Origin: Euglena gracilis
Taxonomy: Eukaryota > Euglenida > Euglenophyceae > Euglenales
Length of the DNA stretch: 64,000 nucleotides
Assembly (NCBI GenBank): GCA_039621445.1
Contig: CP154956.1
Span: forward strand, 51,949,386 to 52,013,385
Reading direction: 5' to 3'
The notes beneath the pieces are model-generated. The model ran no database searches and was not told where the DNA came from. It saw nothing but the letters and a program-made list of their open reading frames with translations. Made by a program: the position numbers and the translations under genes. The stretch's first letter is position 1. The number at the start of each line of letters is the position of its first letter. Positions 40,244 to 51,574 of this stretch are shown one piece after another.

Positions 40244-40799
40244 GTTCCCACGGTGTTGTCTTTTCAGCAATGATGTATCCATTCGTGTCGATCGGAACCC
40301 TTGCCTTCTTGTTTTCTGTTTGCTCATCACAACCTCACAGTGGGCTGGAGGTTCCCATCATGTCCCAAAATGGTGCCTTGCACTCGCATGGATTGAAGGT
40401 TCTCTCTTCCTCATTGTAATGTCACCTACTATTTTTTGCCCTCTTTTTTTTCTGAAATGGCAATTTGGGACTCCTAATTAAAAATGACAGGAGTTTGCCC
40501 TTAATTGCAATTTGGTACCCTCACCCTGCACATGCCCACTTTTCAAACAGAGTTGTCCCTTACTGTTCATTGGGGGTTTTCTCCCCATGTCCATGGGGGG
40601 TCGGGGGGGGGGGGGCGCCCCCCAGATTTCAGCGGCAAAATTTTTTTGGCAACATGAAATCGCTTTTATTTATCATCCATCCATTTCCCCAGTCATCTGA
40701 TGGTGGTAACGGGAAACACATGTATGTTGACTTGGCCGATAATATTTAAATTTTAAGCAACACACCATTTCCATTGACAAATTTGGCTTTTTGGAAGCT
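40244..40799. other. No gene seen
   Basis: Intergenic DNA with C/G runs (around 40596-40625); no ORF with motifs. Confidence 0.3.
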
Positions 40800-41000
40800 T
40801 TTTGAAAAAATTCATTACCGTCCAACCACCCTTTGGGCGCCACTACATTTTTCTTGTTCTGTGCATAATGGCTCGGAGGGGGCGAGTTTTGGGAGGCAAC
40901 CACTGTCTCTTTTTTTCGCATCCTGCACTCTTTTTTGAAATCCCAAAACACAAGGGCATCCGACTCTTGCCGCCCGTTGGGCGGCTTGAATGCTGCCAAA
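40800..41000. repeat. Second copy of the interior of hAT-like element 1
   Basis: Collinear similarity to 34975-35170: a CCGTCCA.CCACCCTT.GGGCG hairpin, then GGAGGGGG, TTTGGGAGGCAACC, TTTGAAATCCCAAAACACAA, then GCCCGTTGG.CGGCTTGAA and AATTGTGATG. It marks a repeat family also found outside that element. Confidence 0.7.
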
Positions 41001-41640
41001 TTGTGATGATTACCCCCCCCCCCTTTTCCCCAGGGGTAAACTTCGCTCTTGCCATAAAGGGATAAGAGCTCAATGACCCCCCCCACCTATGAGAAACCCT
41101 CCTCTGTAAGAAACCCCCACTTATAACAAACTCTTTGGGGATTTTCGGACTGCCACCCAACTATAAGAAACCCCATTTATAAGAAACCCCTTAGGAGCTC
41201 CCAGTTGGCCACCAAAAAGAAACTGCAAGAAATGGAGCAGATGAGCACAATTGTCAGAGGTGGACACTCCACGTTTCCTCACCCCCCTCAGAGACTGACC
41301 TGTCAGACTCACAATACGCACTCTCCAAAGCTTCGGACCCGGGTTCACTGTCCAACATTACAAAAAACTGCAAGGAGGATGGGATGGGGACAGGTATTAG
41401 GAGCCACCTATGAGAAACCCCCACCTGCAAGAAATCTCCTAGTGACCTCGACACCCACCTATCAGAAACCCCCACGTATAGAAACCCTTTCGGTTGGCTT
41501 TCGGAAACCCACCTAAAAGAATCGGGTTTCTTGAAAGGTGGGGGGGTCGCTGAGCTCTTATCTCTTTGGAGAAAGAGCGAAGCTTAACCCTGAGCAAAAG
41601 GGGGGTCGGACCCCCCCCTGCCCCCCCCTCTAGGTGGACC
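41001..41640. mobile_element. Foldback element with long (about 80-bp) terminal inverted repeats
   Basis: The left arm (about 41020-41100) and right arm (about 41523-41605) pair over roughly 80 bp, each containing AGAGCGAAG/CTTCGCTCT, GATAAGAGCTCA and GACCCCCCC followed by an AAGAAACCC unit. The core has repeated TAAGAAACCCC motifs and is shared with 48491-48940. Confidence 0.65.
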
Positions 41641-42059
41641 ATGAAAACCGCGGATTATCACCATGACCCCGGCCCGGTTCCCGGATTTTTTTTTTCAACC
41701 GCAATGTGTAGGTGTGTATGTGTAAGTGACAGGTGTAGGAACAATATTTTCCCGCGGGGGGGGGGGGCAAGCCAAAAAAAATTTCAACCGCTGTGTGTCT
41801 TCCAATGATATACCGGGCAAAGCATGTCATTGAGACCAATCACTTTCCCAAGGCGCAAGTGGACACCCGCAAGTTTTTTTTGGTTGATGAACTCATCCAA
41901 GATTTCTTCCACGCTCAATGGGGGCTGGGCAGTCAAGTTCAGGTCCCGAGCCCCCCCCTCCCCCCCCCTGCCTGGACCCCCCGTTCGCCGTTTTAGCCGT
42001 TTTCGTCTGGTTTGTGTTTCGGCACGCTTTTGCGGGCCGTTTTTTTTGGGCCAAAAAAT
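41641..42059. other. No confident gene; copy of the GATTATCACCATGA repeat
   Basis: GGATTATCACCATGACC...CGGCCCGGTTCCCGGA followed by a T-run (about 41652-41695) recurs at 43768-43810. An open stretch at about 41806-41925 is too short to call an exon. Confidence 0.4.
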
Positions 42060-42364
42060 TGATTTTTCCAAAATATCTCAACACTGAAGCAGAATCAAAG
42101 AAGATGTCCGGAGAGCAAAAATGAAGCCTTTGGGATGTCCTGTCCAGCCATGTTTTACTTTCCCCCCAATTTGTGTAGCCCGAGCTGCTCTTCGTGTAGC
42201 CATTTTTCGGCCAACTTTGGCCCATTCCAGAGGGCCATATTGGGCTGTTTTCGGGGGCTGGGCGGGGAAATCAAAATACCCTCAGATGGCGGCATAATAA
42301 GGGCTTCAATTTTGGTCTCCGGACATTTCCTTTGATTTTGCTTCATTTTTGAGAGGGGGAGCAC
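42060..42364. repeat. Diverged copies of the ATGTCCGGAGA repeat
   Basis: ATGTCCGGAGAGCAAAAATG (about 42102) in direct orientation and TCTCCGGACATTTCCTTTGA (about 42317) inverted belong to the family arrayed at 43240-44400. Confidence 0.55.
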
Positions 42365-42391
42365 GCCGTCGGCCAGCCGTCGGCCAGCCGT
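42365..42391. repeat. 11-bp minisatellite, two units
   Basis: GCCGTCGGCCA twice, then GCCGT. The same unit is repeated four times at 43117-43165. Confidence 0.85.
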
Positions 42392-42779
42392 GTGACTCAC
42401 AGGAAAATGACCGGAGCCACAGCCTTGCAATGCAAAAACAACTTCGCCGCCAATCTCCCTTCAAGGTCATGTTCATCGTTGGTGGAGGCTGCATTTTTGC
42501 CCATTTGAAGTCATTTTTCGTCAATTTTTGTCAATTTTGCCGATTTTGGGCTTTTTTGACCAATTTTGACCATTTCAGCCTTTTTGGGGGGAGTCATTCT
42601 AGAGCCATTGTGAACAATTATTGCCTACATAGAATTTGAATGACTAAAAAATGCTTAGATGGTGTCCCACTGGCAAAATTTACCTAATAATGGACGAAAA
42701 AAGGCTCAAATATTGTGTGAAATGGTTTCAAGTGACTCAAAATTGTAGCCCCTCTTGTAGAATTCAAAAGATAATTCAA
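42392..42779. other. No gene seen
   Basis: T-rich sequence with TTTTTG/GGCCATTTT motifs; nothing recognised. Confidence 0.3.
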
Positions 42780-43085
42780 AACGAACATCCGAAATTAAGA
42801 TTTGGCACCCAACATGAAACATTTGCACACCAAATTTAGGCATTAGGTGCTGAAATCAAGCAATTTTCACCCCGAAATATGCATTTGCCACTCATGCCAG
42901 CCAAAATTGTGCATTTTCCACATGAAAATGGTATTTTACACCCAAAATTAGGCATTTGCCGCTCAAAATTAGGAATTTACACATGAAATTAGGACCACTC
43001 AAATTTAGGAATTTACACATGAAATTAGGAATTTCCTCCTCAAAATTAGCAACTTCACGCCAAATTAGGCATTTGCTACCCATAT
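42780..43085. repeat. Degenerate tandem array of AAATTAGGCATTTGCC-like units
   Basis: Units of about 25-30 bp with cores AAATTAGG(C/A)ATTT(G/A)C(C/A)(A/G)C recur about ten times with many substitutions. Confidence 0.65.
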
Positions 43086-43116
43086 GAGATAGACAACCTG
43101 ACCCGGCTTCCGTCAC

Positions 43117-43165
43117 GCCGTCGGCCAGCCGTCGGCCAGCCGTCGGCCAGCCGTCGGCCAGCCGT
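43117..43165. repeat. 11-bp minisatellite, four units
   Basis: GCCGTCGGCCA four times in tandem, then GCCGT. Confidence 0.9.
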
Positions 43166-43239
43166 GTGCTCCCCCAGATATTTTGAAAACTTCAATTTTT
43201 TTACCCAAAGCAGCGCTCAGGCTAGCGACTTAGCCGTTT

Positions 43240-44640
43240 CACAAAAATGGTGGGGAATCAGAGGAAAAGTCCACAGACCTAAAATGAAGCCCTTAAAATG
43301 CCCCATCTAAGGTTATTTTGATTTCCCCGCAACTCCCCGCCAATCCCGAGTTACGGCCATTTTTCGGCCAATTTTGGCCGTTTTGTACAGTTTTGGCCTG
43401 CTTGTTTTGACTTAGCCATATTCGGCCATTTTTTGTCAAAAAAATCAGAAAAAAATCAAAAAATTGCCCGATAGGATGTTTTTTTTTTGGCCTCCCGGAC
43501 CCGGAAAATATGTTTTCGAGCCCAAAATGAGCATTTTTTCGCCCCCCCCCCCAGCGCCCCGTTTTTGGCCCGAAACCCATGGATTTTGTGTCAAAACCGG
43601 GTCAACAAAGTCGAAAAAACTCCAACAAAACGGGTATGGGGTGTATGGGAGGGGGGTCGCTGAGCTCTTATCCCTTAATGGGTAAGAGCGAAGCTTACCC
43701 CTGGCGAACCCCCCCCCCCTGGGTCCACCCCCCCCCCTGGGTCGGGGCCACCAGGAGAACCGACGGATTATCACCATGATCTCGGCCCGGTTCCCGGAAT
43801 TTTTTTTCAGTCGCGATTTCTAGTTTCCGAATCACCTGGGTTTGACCCCAACTCCCCGCCAGGCCCGAGTTATTCACTCGCGAAGGGTCTAAATTGGGTA
43901 GGATCGGCCCGCCCCCCTTTGGATTTTGCGATTTCGGCCAAAAAAAATGTCAATTTTCAAAATATCTCCAAAATGAAGCCAAATCAAAGGAAATGTCCGG
44001 AGACCTAATTTGAAACCCTCGGAATGCCCTATACAGCCATATTTTGATTTCCCCGCAACTCCCCGCCTAGCCCGAGATACGGCCGGTTTTCGGTCCACAT
44101 GGCCGTTTTGTACACTTTTCCCACTTTCCGACTTACCGGTAGCCGTTTTCGGGGTGTGGGGAGTTAAAAAATTAAAGTTTTCAAAATTTCTCGAAAATGA
44201 TGCAAAATCAAAGGAAATGTCCGGAGACCTAAATTGAAGCCCTTGGAACGCTCTATCTACTGGTATTTTGGTTTCCACGCAGCTCACCGCCTAGCCCGAG
44301 ATACGGGCGTTTTTCGGCCAATTTGGGCCATTTTGTACACTTTGTCCACTGTCTGTCCGACTCAGCCGTTTTGGGCCAAAAAAAAAGTCAAGAAAAATCG
44401 AAAAAAAATTTGCCCGACACGATTTTTTTTGGCCTCCCGGACCCAGAAAAACTGATTTTGAGCCGAAAATGAGCGTTTTTCGACCCGCCAGCACCCCATT
44501 TTGGGCTACCAACCCATTGACTTGGGGTCATTTTCGGGTCAAAAAAGTCGAAAATTTTTTTGCCCGAACCGATGTTTTTTGGTCTCCCGGGCCCGAACAA
44601 ACTGTTTTTGAGCCGAAAATGAGCATTTTTTGACCCGCCA
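43240..44640. repeat. Two interleaved degenerate tandem repeat families
   Basis: Family 1 (about 240-bp period, starts near 43240, 43960 and 44200) carries AAAGGAAATGTCCGGAGACC, CCCCGCAACTCCCCGCC and CCCGAGATACGG. Family 2 (about 150 bp, starts near 43460, 44405 and 44555) carries TTGCCCGA, GGCCTCCCGGACCC and GAGC(C)GAAAATGAGC. Near 43660-43815 a GTCGCTGAGCTCTTATC foldback arm, also found at 41545, is inserted. Confidence 0.65.
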
Positions 44641-44649
44641 GCGCCCCGT

Positions 44650-44842
44650 AGAGCTCAGCACTATTCAAAACCTGGTTAACGTTTTATTAAAATTTCAGAA
44701 ATTACTGTAAAATCACTGAAAGGCACCATAAATTGAATATGTGTAGTTTGTAAATTATAAATAATGCTAAATTGGCAATGCCAGTCTTTTCGGCCTTCCA
44801 TTTGCAAGTGCAAGTGCAAGTCCCATTAAGAGCTCAGCACTA
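44650..44842. repeat. Direct repeats AGAGCTCAGCACTA
   Basis: Identical 14-mers at 44650-44663 and 44829-44842 bracket AT-rich DNA; origin unclear. Confidence 0.6.
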
Positions 44843-45240
44843 CCCTGCCCCCCCTTCTTACTGTTCCCCCCCTTACTGTTCCCATAGGGGACGGGAACAG
44901 TACAGTGTCAGGGCACTTTTTGTAAAGGATTCTTGGAACACAGAGAGAAAAAGGGAATTTTTGTGTTGGTTTTGGATGCTCTCAATCCCACCAAATTCCA
45001 ACCTAATGCCAAAATGGATGTTGTGGGGGTTCAATTTTCAAGCATGTGAACCAAAAAAGCTTCATTTTGGCATTTTAGGTGGCCTTTTGGGTCCAGCTTG
45101 GTTGGTTAGCCCATGGCCTATGGGAACAGTAAGGGGGGGGGAGCTCGTCCCCCCCCCCTTACGGTTCCCTCCTTACTGTTCCCATGGACCCAAAAGGGGG
45201 CCACAGGACGGGAACAGTAAGGGGGGGCCATGGTATTTAA
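44843..45240. repeat. Foldback arms around GGGAACAGTAAGG
   Basis: CCTTACTGTTCCC (44870 region) and its complement GGGAACAGTAAGG (45123 and 45218) occur several times in both orientations next to C/G runs. No ORF. Confidence 0.55.
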
Positions 45241-45600
45241 AACCTGGTTTACCCAAAATATGCCAAACACACAATTTGGGCCAATTATGGGGACCCCCAT
45301 TTTGACCCCGGGGCGATTTTTGTCATTTCGGGTGGATTGGACCCCCGTCTTCAAAAGTACCCGAAAAATGCCCCCCCCCCCAACCCTAATCCGGCTGGGT
45401 TGGCATTTTTCTGCCAAAACCACCCAAAAGTGATGGCCATTTTTTGACCCCCCCTTTTCCAAAATTTTCGCCCCTTCCAGACAAAAAAATTTTCGGTCTG
45501 GCCCGGCTTTGCCAAGCTGAGATAAGTAATTTTCGGGTCATGAAATTGCTCGGTTAGGAAGGGAGGGCGGCGGGGGGGGGGGGGTGTCTTTTTTGACCCA
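45241..45600. other. No gene seen
   Basis: Intergenic sequence with C and G runs; nothing recognised. Confidence 0.3.
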
Positions 45601-46210
45601 ATTAGGCTTGTCCAGTCGATTTTCAAGACAGGTGTCGGATCCTGGAAATAGGTTTTTTGAAAATGGTGCTAGCTGGCTGCACCCCCCTGGGGATGGGGTC
45701 CCCTGGGGCGCCATTCCAGATAGGCGCCCGTTCGTGTCGAACGGTTTTCAAGACAGTCGCCCGTTTACTTGGGATGCAGGCAGCTGGTGACTGATTCAAG
45801 TCACAAAATAATCTTTTATGTGGGGACTGGTATCCCAGAGCTCAACCAGAGATGAAACAGCGGTGACGACATAAACGCGCAGACGAAAGTCACTGGCAAG
45901 ACAAGGCATACACACCTCGGCTGACATAAAAGGGTTTTAGCAGGGGCGCCGTTTGTGTCGAACGGTTTTCAAGACAGGCGACGTTAGTGTAAAACGGTTT
46001 TCAGAGGGACGCCGTTTTCTTGATGAAAACCACAAAAAAACGTCAAAAAACCATCGTACAGGTAACCGATTGTCGAATGTTGCTCAAGGCAATTGGGCCC
46101 TTCAAAATGGGTTTTAGACAAATCGACTGCACTAACAGTTTTCGCCGGGGCGCCGGGCGGCTTGGCGCCTTCGGCACCTTGAGGCCGCCCGGTGCCCCTG
46201 CTAAAGCTGT
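45601..46210. repeat. Repeats TTTTCAAGACAG and a GC-rich hairpin
   Basis: TTTTCAAGACAG occurs near 45621, 45742 and 45965; the last two are preceded by GTGTCGAACGG. A GGGCGCCGGGCGGC...GCCGCCCGGTGCCCC hairpin lies at about 46147-46200. Confidence 0.55.
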
Positions 46211-46745
46211 TTGTGACAGTCAATTTTTGTATAAAAATTCACCAGTGGGGTATCCTCGGCCAGTTAATTTCATTGCTTTGAGGGACGGGGGTGAGAGTTT
46301 GATGTATTTTGTTTCTTTTACTTCAAAAATGGCCGTTTTGATGCCGATGGGTCCAAAGTTTTGATGAAACTCTTTGAAAAGTTGCAAAAAAATAACATTT
46401 TTGGCATTTTTTTGTCAAAGGTGTGTGTCCCCCCGTGCCCCCCCCCCCCCTGTTGGACCCGCCATGTCCCCCCGCATAGTTGGCATTTTTTGTTTTTTTA
46501 AACAAAAAAAACAAAACAGCGTGTTTCTTTGAAAAAAACCGCAAAAAAACAAAAGGAACATTTCATTGAAAAGACTCATTGAAGCACCCAAACCCTACTT
46601 CGAATCCCACAAAGTTCAAAAAATGGTCAAAAAACTTCCAAAAATGCAAAAAAAATGCAGTTTTATGACTTTTTTTTGTGGAAGGATTTTTGGCAGAAAT
46701 GACCCAAAATTTGCGAAAGATTGAAAATATGCTTTCAAACATATA
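46211..46745. other. No gene seen
   Basis: AT-rich with C-runs near 46433-46450; nothing recognised. Confidence 0.3.
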
Positions 46746-47608
46746 TTGCAAAAACTGGCTCCTACACTAGTGTGGGGGGGGTGTGGGGGGTGTGGGGGGG
46801 TGTGGGGGGGTATGGGGGGTGTGGGGGGGGGTGTGGGGGGGGTGTGGGGGGGGGGTGTAGGGGGGTGGATTTTTGCAACAATGCGCAGTGATAATGGGGG
46901 GGGGGGGGGGGGGGGGGGGTGCGGGGGGGGGGGTTTTTTTTTTGTTTTTTTTTTCTTCTCTTCTTCTCTTTGTTTTCGTTCTTTTTTTTTGTTTCTTATT
47001 CTATTTTAGTTTTCTTTTTTCTTCTTTCCTTTCTATTTTTTCTATTTTTTTTTTTTCCTGCCGAGTTTTTCATTTTTAGTTGCTCCAGCCCCCCCTCCCC
47101 CCCCCCGCCGCGGTGGCCGTAGGCCACCGGACCCCTCATCAGTGGCCGTGGGCCTGGTTGATGTCTATCTGGGCTCCAATTTTTCACGGAAAAAACATAC
47201 ATTTTCATGAAAAAAATACCAAAATTTTCAGGTTTAAGTTGTTTTCAGGTGTGGTGATAAAACTGCAAAGTCAAAAAAAAACTGCCCCAAATTTTGGCAC
47301 ACTCAAATTTTATTGACATTTTTTCTCTTGGCAAATTTTTGGTATTTCAACCATTTTTTTGCTTCAAAAACCTACGACATTCAAACCTTTGAGAAAATTG
47401 TGAAATTTGGACGGTGTGGAAAAAAATGCGGTCCTAGAAGGGTTTTGGAGGGACCTCCAATTTGCCAACATACGTCCCAAAATGGGTCCAAAATACCCCC
47501 GGCGCCGAACCCACACTGGTCAAGTGTGGGGGGGGGTGTGGGGGGGGGTGTGGGGGGGGGGTGGGGGGTGTGGGGGTAAATGTCTAGTGCAGGGGCCAGT
47601 TTTTGCAA
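46746..47608. mobile_element. Tc1/mariner-like MITE (863 bp) with TA target duplication
   Basis: The left end TTGCAAAAACTGGCTCCTA and the inverted right end TTGCAAAAACTGGCCCCTG continue as CACTAG in both, matching at 23 of 25 bases. Both are flanked by TA. The subterminal regions are TGTGGGGGG repeats (46770-46870 and 47522-47578). No transposase is present. Confidence 0.75.
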
Positions 47609-47705
47609 TACCTCCTTTCAAATTTTTTTGCGTGCAAAACCTCGTGGGCACTGTTAAAATAAAAACATCACAAAAACACAGCATCCAAAAAAAGCAAGTT
47701 GCCAA

Positions 47706-47741
47706 GTGGGTAATCGGACGACTGGTTGGCCGATTACCCAC
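47706..47741. repeat. Perfect 12-bp hairpin
   Basis: GTGGGTAATCGG and its complement flank a 12-base loop. A terminator role is not supported. Confidence 0.7.
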
Positions 47742-48490
47742 TCTACTGCCCGAACTGATGTCTGGGACACAGTTCTCAATATAAACAGTGGTTCAAAATA
47801 GAGAGTTTTCTCCAATTTTTTTTTTGCATAACACCCCCTAGGGGGTTCTGGAGCGTCGGGCGGTTTTGGGGTGATATCAACAAAAAAATTTGAGGGAGAA
47901 AAGTCTGAGACATGCTACATGGTGCCTCAACTGCGGGATTTGACAATATACGATCGCTGAAAATAAGCGCTATGTGAATTGTGGTTGAAATCTGTGGCCA
48001 TCCGTCAAAAGCCCACGAGAAGAGCTTTCGATCGAGGGGCAGCATGGAATCAGACATGTGATAACTTCAATTGGCCAATCAGCATGGCCATGTGCTCAAA
48101 GGAGCTCAAAAATGCTCAAAAATGGGTATTTGGGTTGTGTTTCTAAAAATTCATTTTTTTTAAAAGCAAAAGAATTTAGGTCCAAATTGGGGGGACAAGG
48201 GAGATCTGTGTCATTTTCCCTGTGTGGATCAAAACTTTTTTTTGAGGAAACAAGGATTTGGGAGGATTGATTCCTGATAGGATAATGCATGAGCATTAAT
48301 TCTGAACAGATAACAGTTGAGGCAATGTGGCAAAGGTTAAAAATCCTGGAGGTATACGTCCGTTTTCCCTGAAGTTTGCAAATGGTGAGGTATTTTGGAC
48401 CAGAATTTCTTATGGGTGCCCTGGTCCAGCCTACAGTCCCAAACAGCAGTTCCCAACTGGGCTGCGGACAGCCCCCGAAGTCATTTGAGT
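47742..48490. other. No gene seen; third AGAGCTTTCGATCGA copy
   Basis: Intergenic apart from the AGAAGAGCTTTCGATCGA motif at 48018-48035. Confidence 0.35.
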
Positions 48491-48940
48491 TTAAACCCCC
48501 CCACCTATAACAAGCCCTCCTCTATAAAAAATCCCATTTATACAAAACCCTTTGGGGATTTTCGGACCGTCACCCACCTATAAGAAACCGCCACCAAAAA
48601 GAAACCCCTTGGGAGCTCCTGGTTGGCCACCTGTAAGAAACCGCAAGAAATGCCATGTTGAACGGGAGCAGTCGAGCACAATTTTCGGAGGTGCAACAGA
48701 CAAAAACGCTACTGTCCAGTTGCAGGCAAAAGCAGAGATGGTGTCACTGCTTTTTGGAAAGGCAGGCAGCAATGTGCAGCTGCTCTTTGGAACGCACAGG
48801 CACGACAATGGGCTTCAATCAACAAAGGAAGACTGTAAGACTAAGGAAGATTACAAGAAACTCCCACCCACAAGGAACTTTTTCAGTCAGTTTTTGGAAA
48901 CCCACCTAAGAAATGGGTTTCTTGTAGGTGGGGGGTTTAA
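48491..48940. mobile_element. MITE with AAACCCCCC ends (about 450 bp)
   Basis: The left end TTAAACCCCCCCACCTATAA is mirrored by TTGTAGGTGGGGGGTTTAA at the right. The interior aligns with 41090-41520 (GGGGATTTTCGGA, CTATAAGAAACC, GGAGCTCC(T/C)(G/A)GTTGGCCACC, GAGCACAATTTTC), defining a two-copy family in this window. Confidence 0.7.
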
Positions 48941-48988
48941 GGTCATTCAACATTCATTGCAGTGTTTCTTTTTGTTTTGTCCCACCAG

Positions 48989-49110
48989 GGATCTCAAGGA
49001 CACAGAGAGAGGATTCCCTCCAATTTTGCTGAAGTGGGAAAGATTTCAGCTCACAAACCAAGTTTTAATTCCCACAACGTTCTTGATCGCAATGTTGGCC
49101 TATTTGCCGG
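48989..49110 (+). other. Possible host exon (low confidence)
   Basis: A strong acceptor (TTGTTTTGTCCCACCAG) precedes an open segment. One frame contains SFNSHNVLDRNVGLFAG, followed by a possible donor GTTTGT near 49105. No family is recognised. It could belong with 49861-50021. Confidence 0.22.
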
Positions 49111-49860
49111 TTTGTTGCTGCGTTGAGGAAACATGAAGAGCTTGGGTTGCATCATGCAACAGTGCCATCATTGTGTGCCTTGTGGGAGTCACGTCACCGA
49201 CAGCAAGAATTTTGAGGCGTTTTTTTTTATGCTCAATGAGAAACCCACCTATACGCACCAACCCACTGTGGCCTGCAATGGGGGGCTATAATCTTTCCAA
49301 TTTTACTTGATATCACCCCCCAAACTCTCCAAAAATCCCTAAATTTAATTCCTGCCCCAAAAATACCCCCCACCCCCTGTGATGGCACAAAGTGCTGGGG
49401 AGGATGAAATTGGCACAAATGAGGTTGCGGGACCACCTCCTTCCGCCCCTCTCCCCTATTAACTTGACTGAGGGTTTTTATTTTTGTCCCCCCAAAATAC
49501 GAAGCCCTCCCCCTAACAGCATGAAGCCCAGGAAGGGTGAAATTCTCCAAAAAGACTGAAATTCACCTTTGGGGACAAAAATGAGATTTCCAAATGAGGG
49601 GGAGCATGTGTGCATGATTGTTGATAATCATCACAACATTTACAATTATTTTCACGTCGTCATCTGGTTTTGAGGTTTTTTTGGGGGGGACACCCACAGG
49701 AGTATTGTAAAGTGTGCATAGAATTCAAACAAAATGGAGCACATGATTCTGCTTTCAATGCACTTGTCAGACAAGCTTCCAAGCTTCCCTTGGATCATTT
49801 GGCTTTTTTCGTTCCCTTCCTCCATTTATCTTCTTTCTCCCCCATTTCACCATGCTTCAG
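49111..49860. other. No confident gene
   Basis: Intergenic or intronic. An open stretch at about 49694-49800 follows a CAG, but its upstream tract is not pyrimidine-rich. Confidence 0.3.
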
Positions 49861-50021
49861 AAAAGTTGAAGAGGGATTTCACAGCTCTTGTAGGAGTCAT
49901 TGGTGGAGCAGCTTCACTTGGATATGGGTTGGCTCTGTTATTTTCAAAGAAGGCGAGGAGCGCGGACAGCTGCTGTCTCTCATTGTTGACAATCACCAGT
50001 CAAAAGGATGGTGTGCATTAG
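49861..50021 (+). other. Candidate terminal host exon with a membrane-like segment
   Basis: Preceded by one of the best acceptors in the window (pyrimidine-rich 49806-49858, then CAG). The frame beginning AA|AAG encodes KLKRDFTALVGVIGGAASLG, then YGLALLFSKKARS, and reaches a stop at 50019. The Val/Ile/Gly/Ala/Leu stretch flanked by basic residues could be one membrane helix. No homologue recognised. Confidence 0.35.
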
Positions 50022-51542
50022 CAAAAAAGTCCTGAGCACCTGAAAAAATACTTACACCTTTTCCATCTGCCTACCCCTCCATCTTTCCATTTCGGTTGAA
50101 AAATGTAGCTTATAGAAGACCCTTCTGCATTTTCCATTGTCACTGAAATTTAGAAATTTGAAACGAAACATGCTTTTGTGTTTGCATGTTTAAATCTGAA
50201 GGGGTTGTGTTTGACTGAAGAAAATGCGGCGGCTGAAAGGCAAAAAGGAGAAAATGTGAATATCACACCCTCGTTAGCACCACATTCTCTTTTGACTGCG
50301 TTCATTTCTGTGATGTCTTCTCCATTTCAGCGGGCTCGTTAAAAACTTGTTCACTCCCACCCCTTAACCGGTGACGTGGTCTGGGTGACTGATTTTTGTC
50401 TGGTGCAAAATGCTGGAGTTGACAAATTTTGCTTCTGAAAATTGGCTGAAAATTTGGGAACTTTTTTTTGGGTAAAAGTTTGTCAAAAAAATGCCAAAGT
50501 GCCCCACCTTACATCGAACCCTTGCATCAAAGCCCACCATTTTTTAACCTTGTCTGGATTCCAGCCGAAAAAATCCCGGGTGTTTGCCAAAAATTATGGG
50601 GGGGGTGCCATGAGTTTCAGGCTGGGGTGGGGGGCACAAATTTTAGGGGAGCCACAAATTTCAGGTCAGTGCCGCGTGGGGGTGCCATAAATTTTAGGGC
50701 AGGCGCTATGGAGTTGGTGGGGAGAGTGTTGGCGCGCGAATGTTGGTTTTTGAGCAGGCAGGTGTAACCGGAGAACGTGCAATTTGAAAAAGCCTCGCCA
50801 ACTGAGGAGGATGTGATATTTGATGAGGGTGCAATTAATGCAGAGGATGTGATTTGTCATGGAGCCTCAAAAAGCACATTGGTCGACGGCTGGACAGAAA
50901 CGACCCAAATGGCCAAAATTGACCGAAGTTGCTTTTAAAGCTTGACTCTGGTGCCTTTCACCATTTTCAAGGAATAAATCAGGTAAAAAAATTTGCAAGA
51001 TTCCTGTCCCTCAGGTGGACATGAACTTACCAACCTAGCCTTATTGAATTCGCTAATTTGGCCAAAGGCAATGTCCTGGGAGAAAGGGTTAGGCTCTGAT
51101 TTTCTGCAAGTGAGGCAAGGGTTAAGCACGGCGCTAGACAAAAAAAAACTCAGATATCTTTTCTTTCGCCCTCTTTTGAAAGCTGAAAAAATAGACATTT
51201 CTTCACACAATTGGAGGTTCCAGTTGTGTAATTTTGCGCGCTCCACCAAATGAGGTGTCAAAGGCATATTGTCATATTGTCATATTGGGTCAAATTTGTT
51301 TGGTTTTTTTTGGCCACAAATCAAACGGTCATTATCTCAGTTGCAAGTGTCTTTGCCATTCTATGCACACCGTGATTTTTTGTGTGCAAGTTTATCTTCC
51401 CTGCAGTTGTCCACCCTGTCAGCAAAGTGCATGCGCTCGGTCTGCCAAAAATATATCTCCTTTTTGCATCGTTGTTGTGCAGTTGTAGCAGTTATAGCAG
51501 TTGTGCCGTGGCGCTAGCTGAAACTGGCGGATTAGGACGGTA
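50022..51542. other. No gene seen
   Basis: AT-rich intergenic or intronic DNA. GCCA(T/C)(G/A)A(A/G)TTT(C/T)AGG-like short repeats occur near 50610-50700; otherwise nothing. Confidence 0.35.
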
Positions 51543-51573
<31 letters not shown>

Positions 51574-51574
51574 G
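51543..51574. repeat. (TTA)n microsatellite
   Basis: About ten ATT units in tandem. Confidence 0.95.

Noticed and set aside
41806-41925. Open stretch encoding VIETNHFPKAQVDTRKFF-like sequence
   Set aside because: Reads like an exon but lacks an acceptor or donor and any recognised family.
43117-43165. CRISPR-like array
   Set aside because: Units are contiguous 11-mers with no spacers; an ordinary minisatellite.
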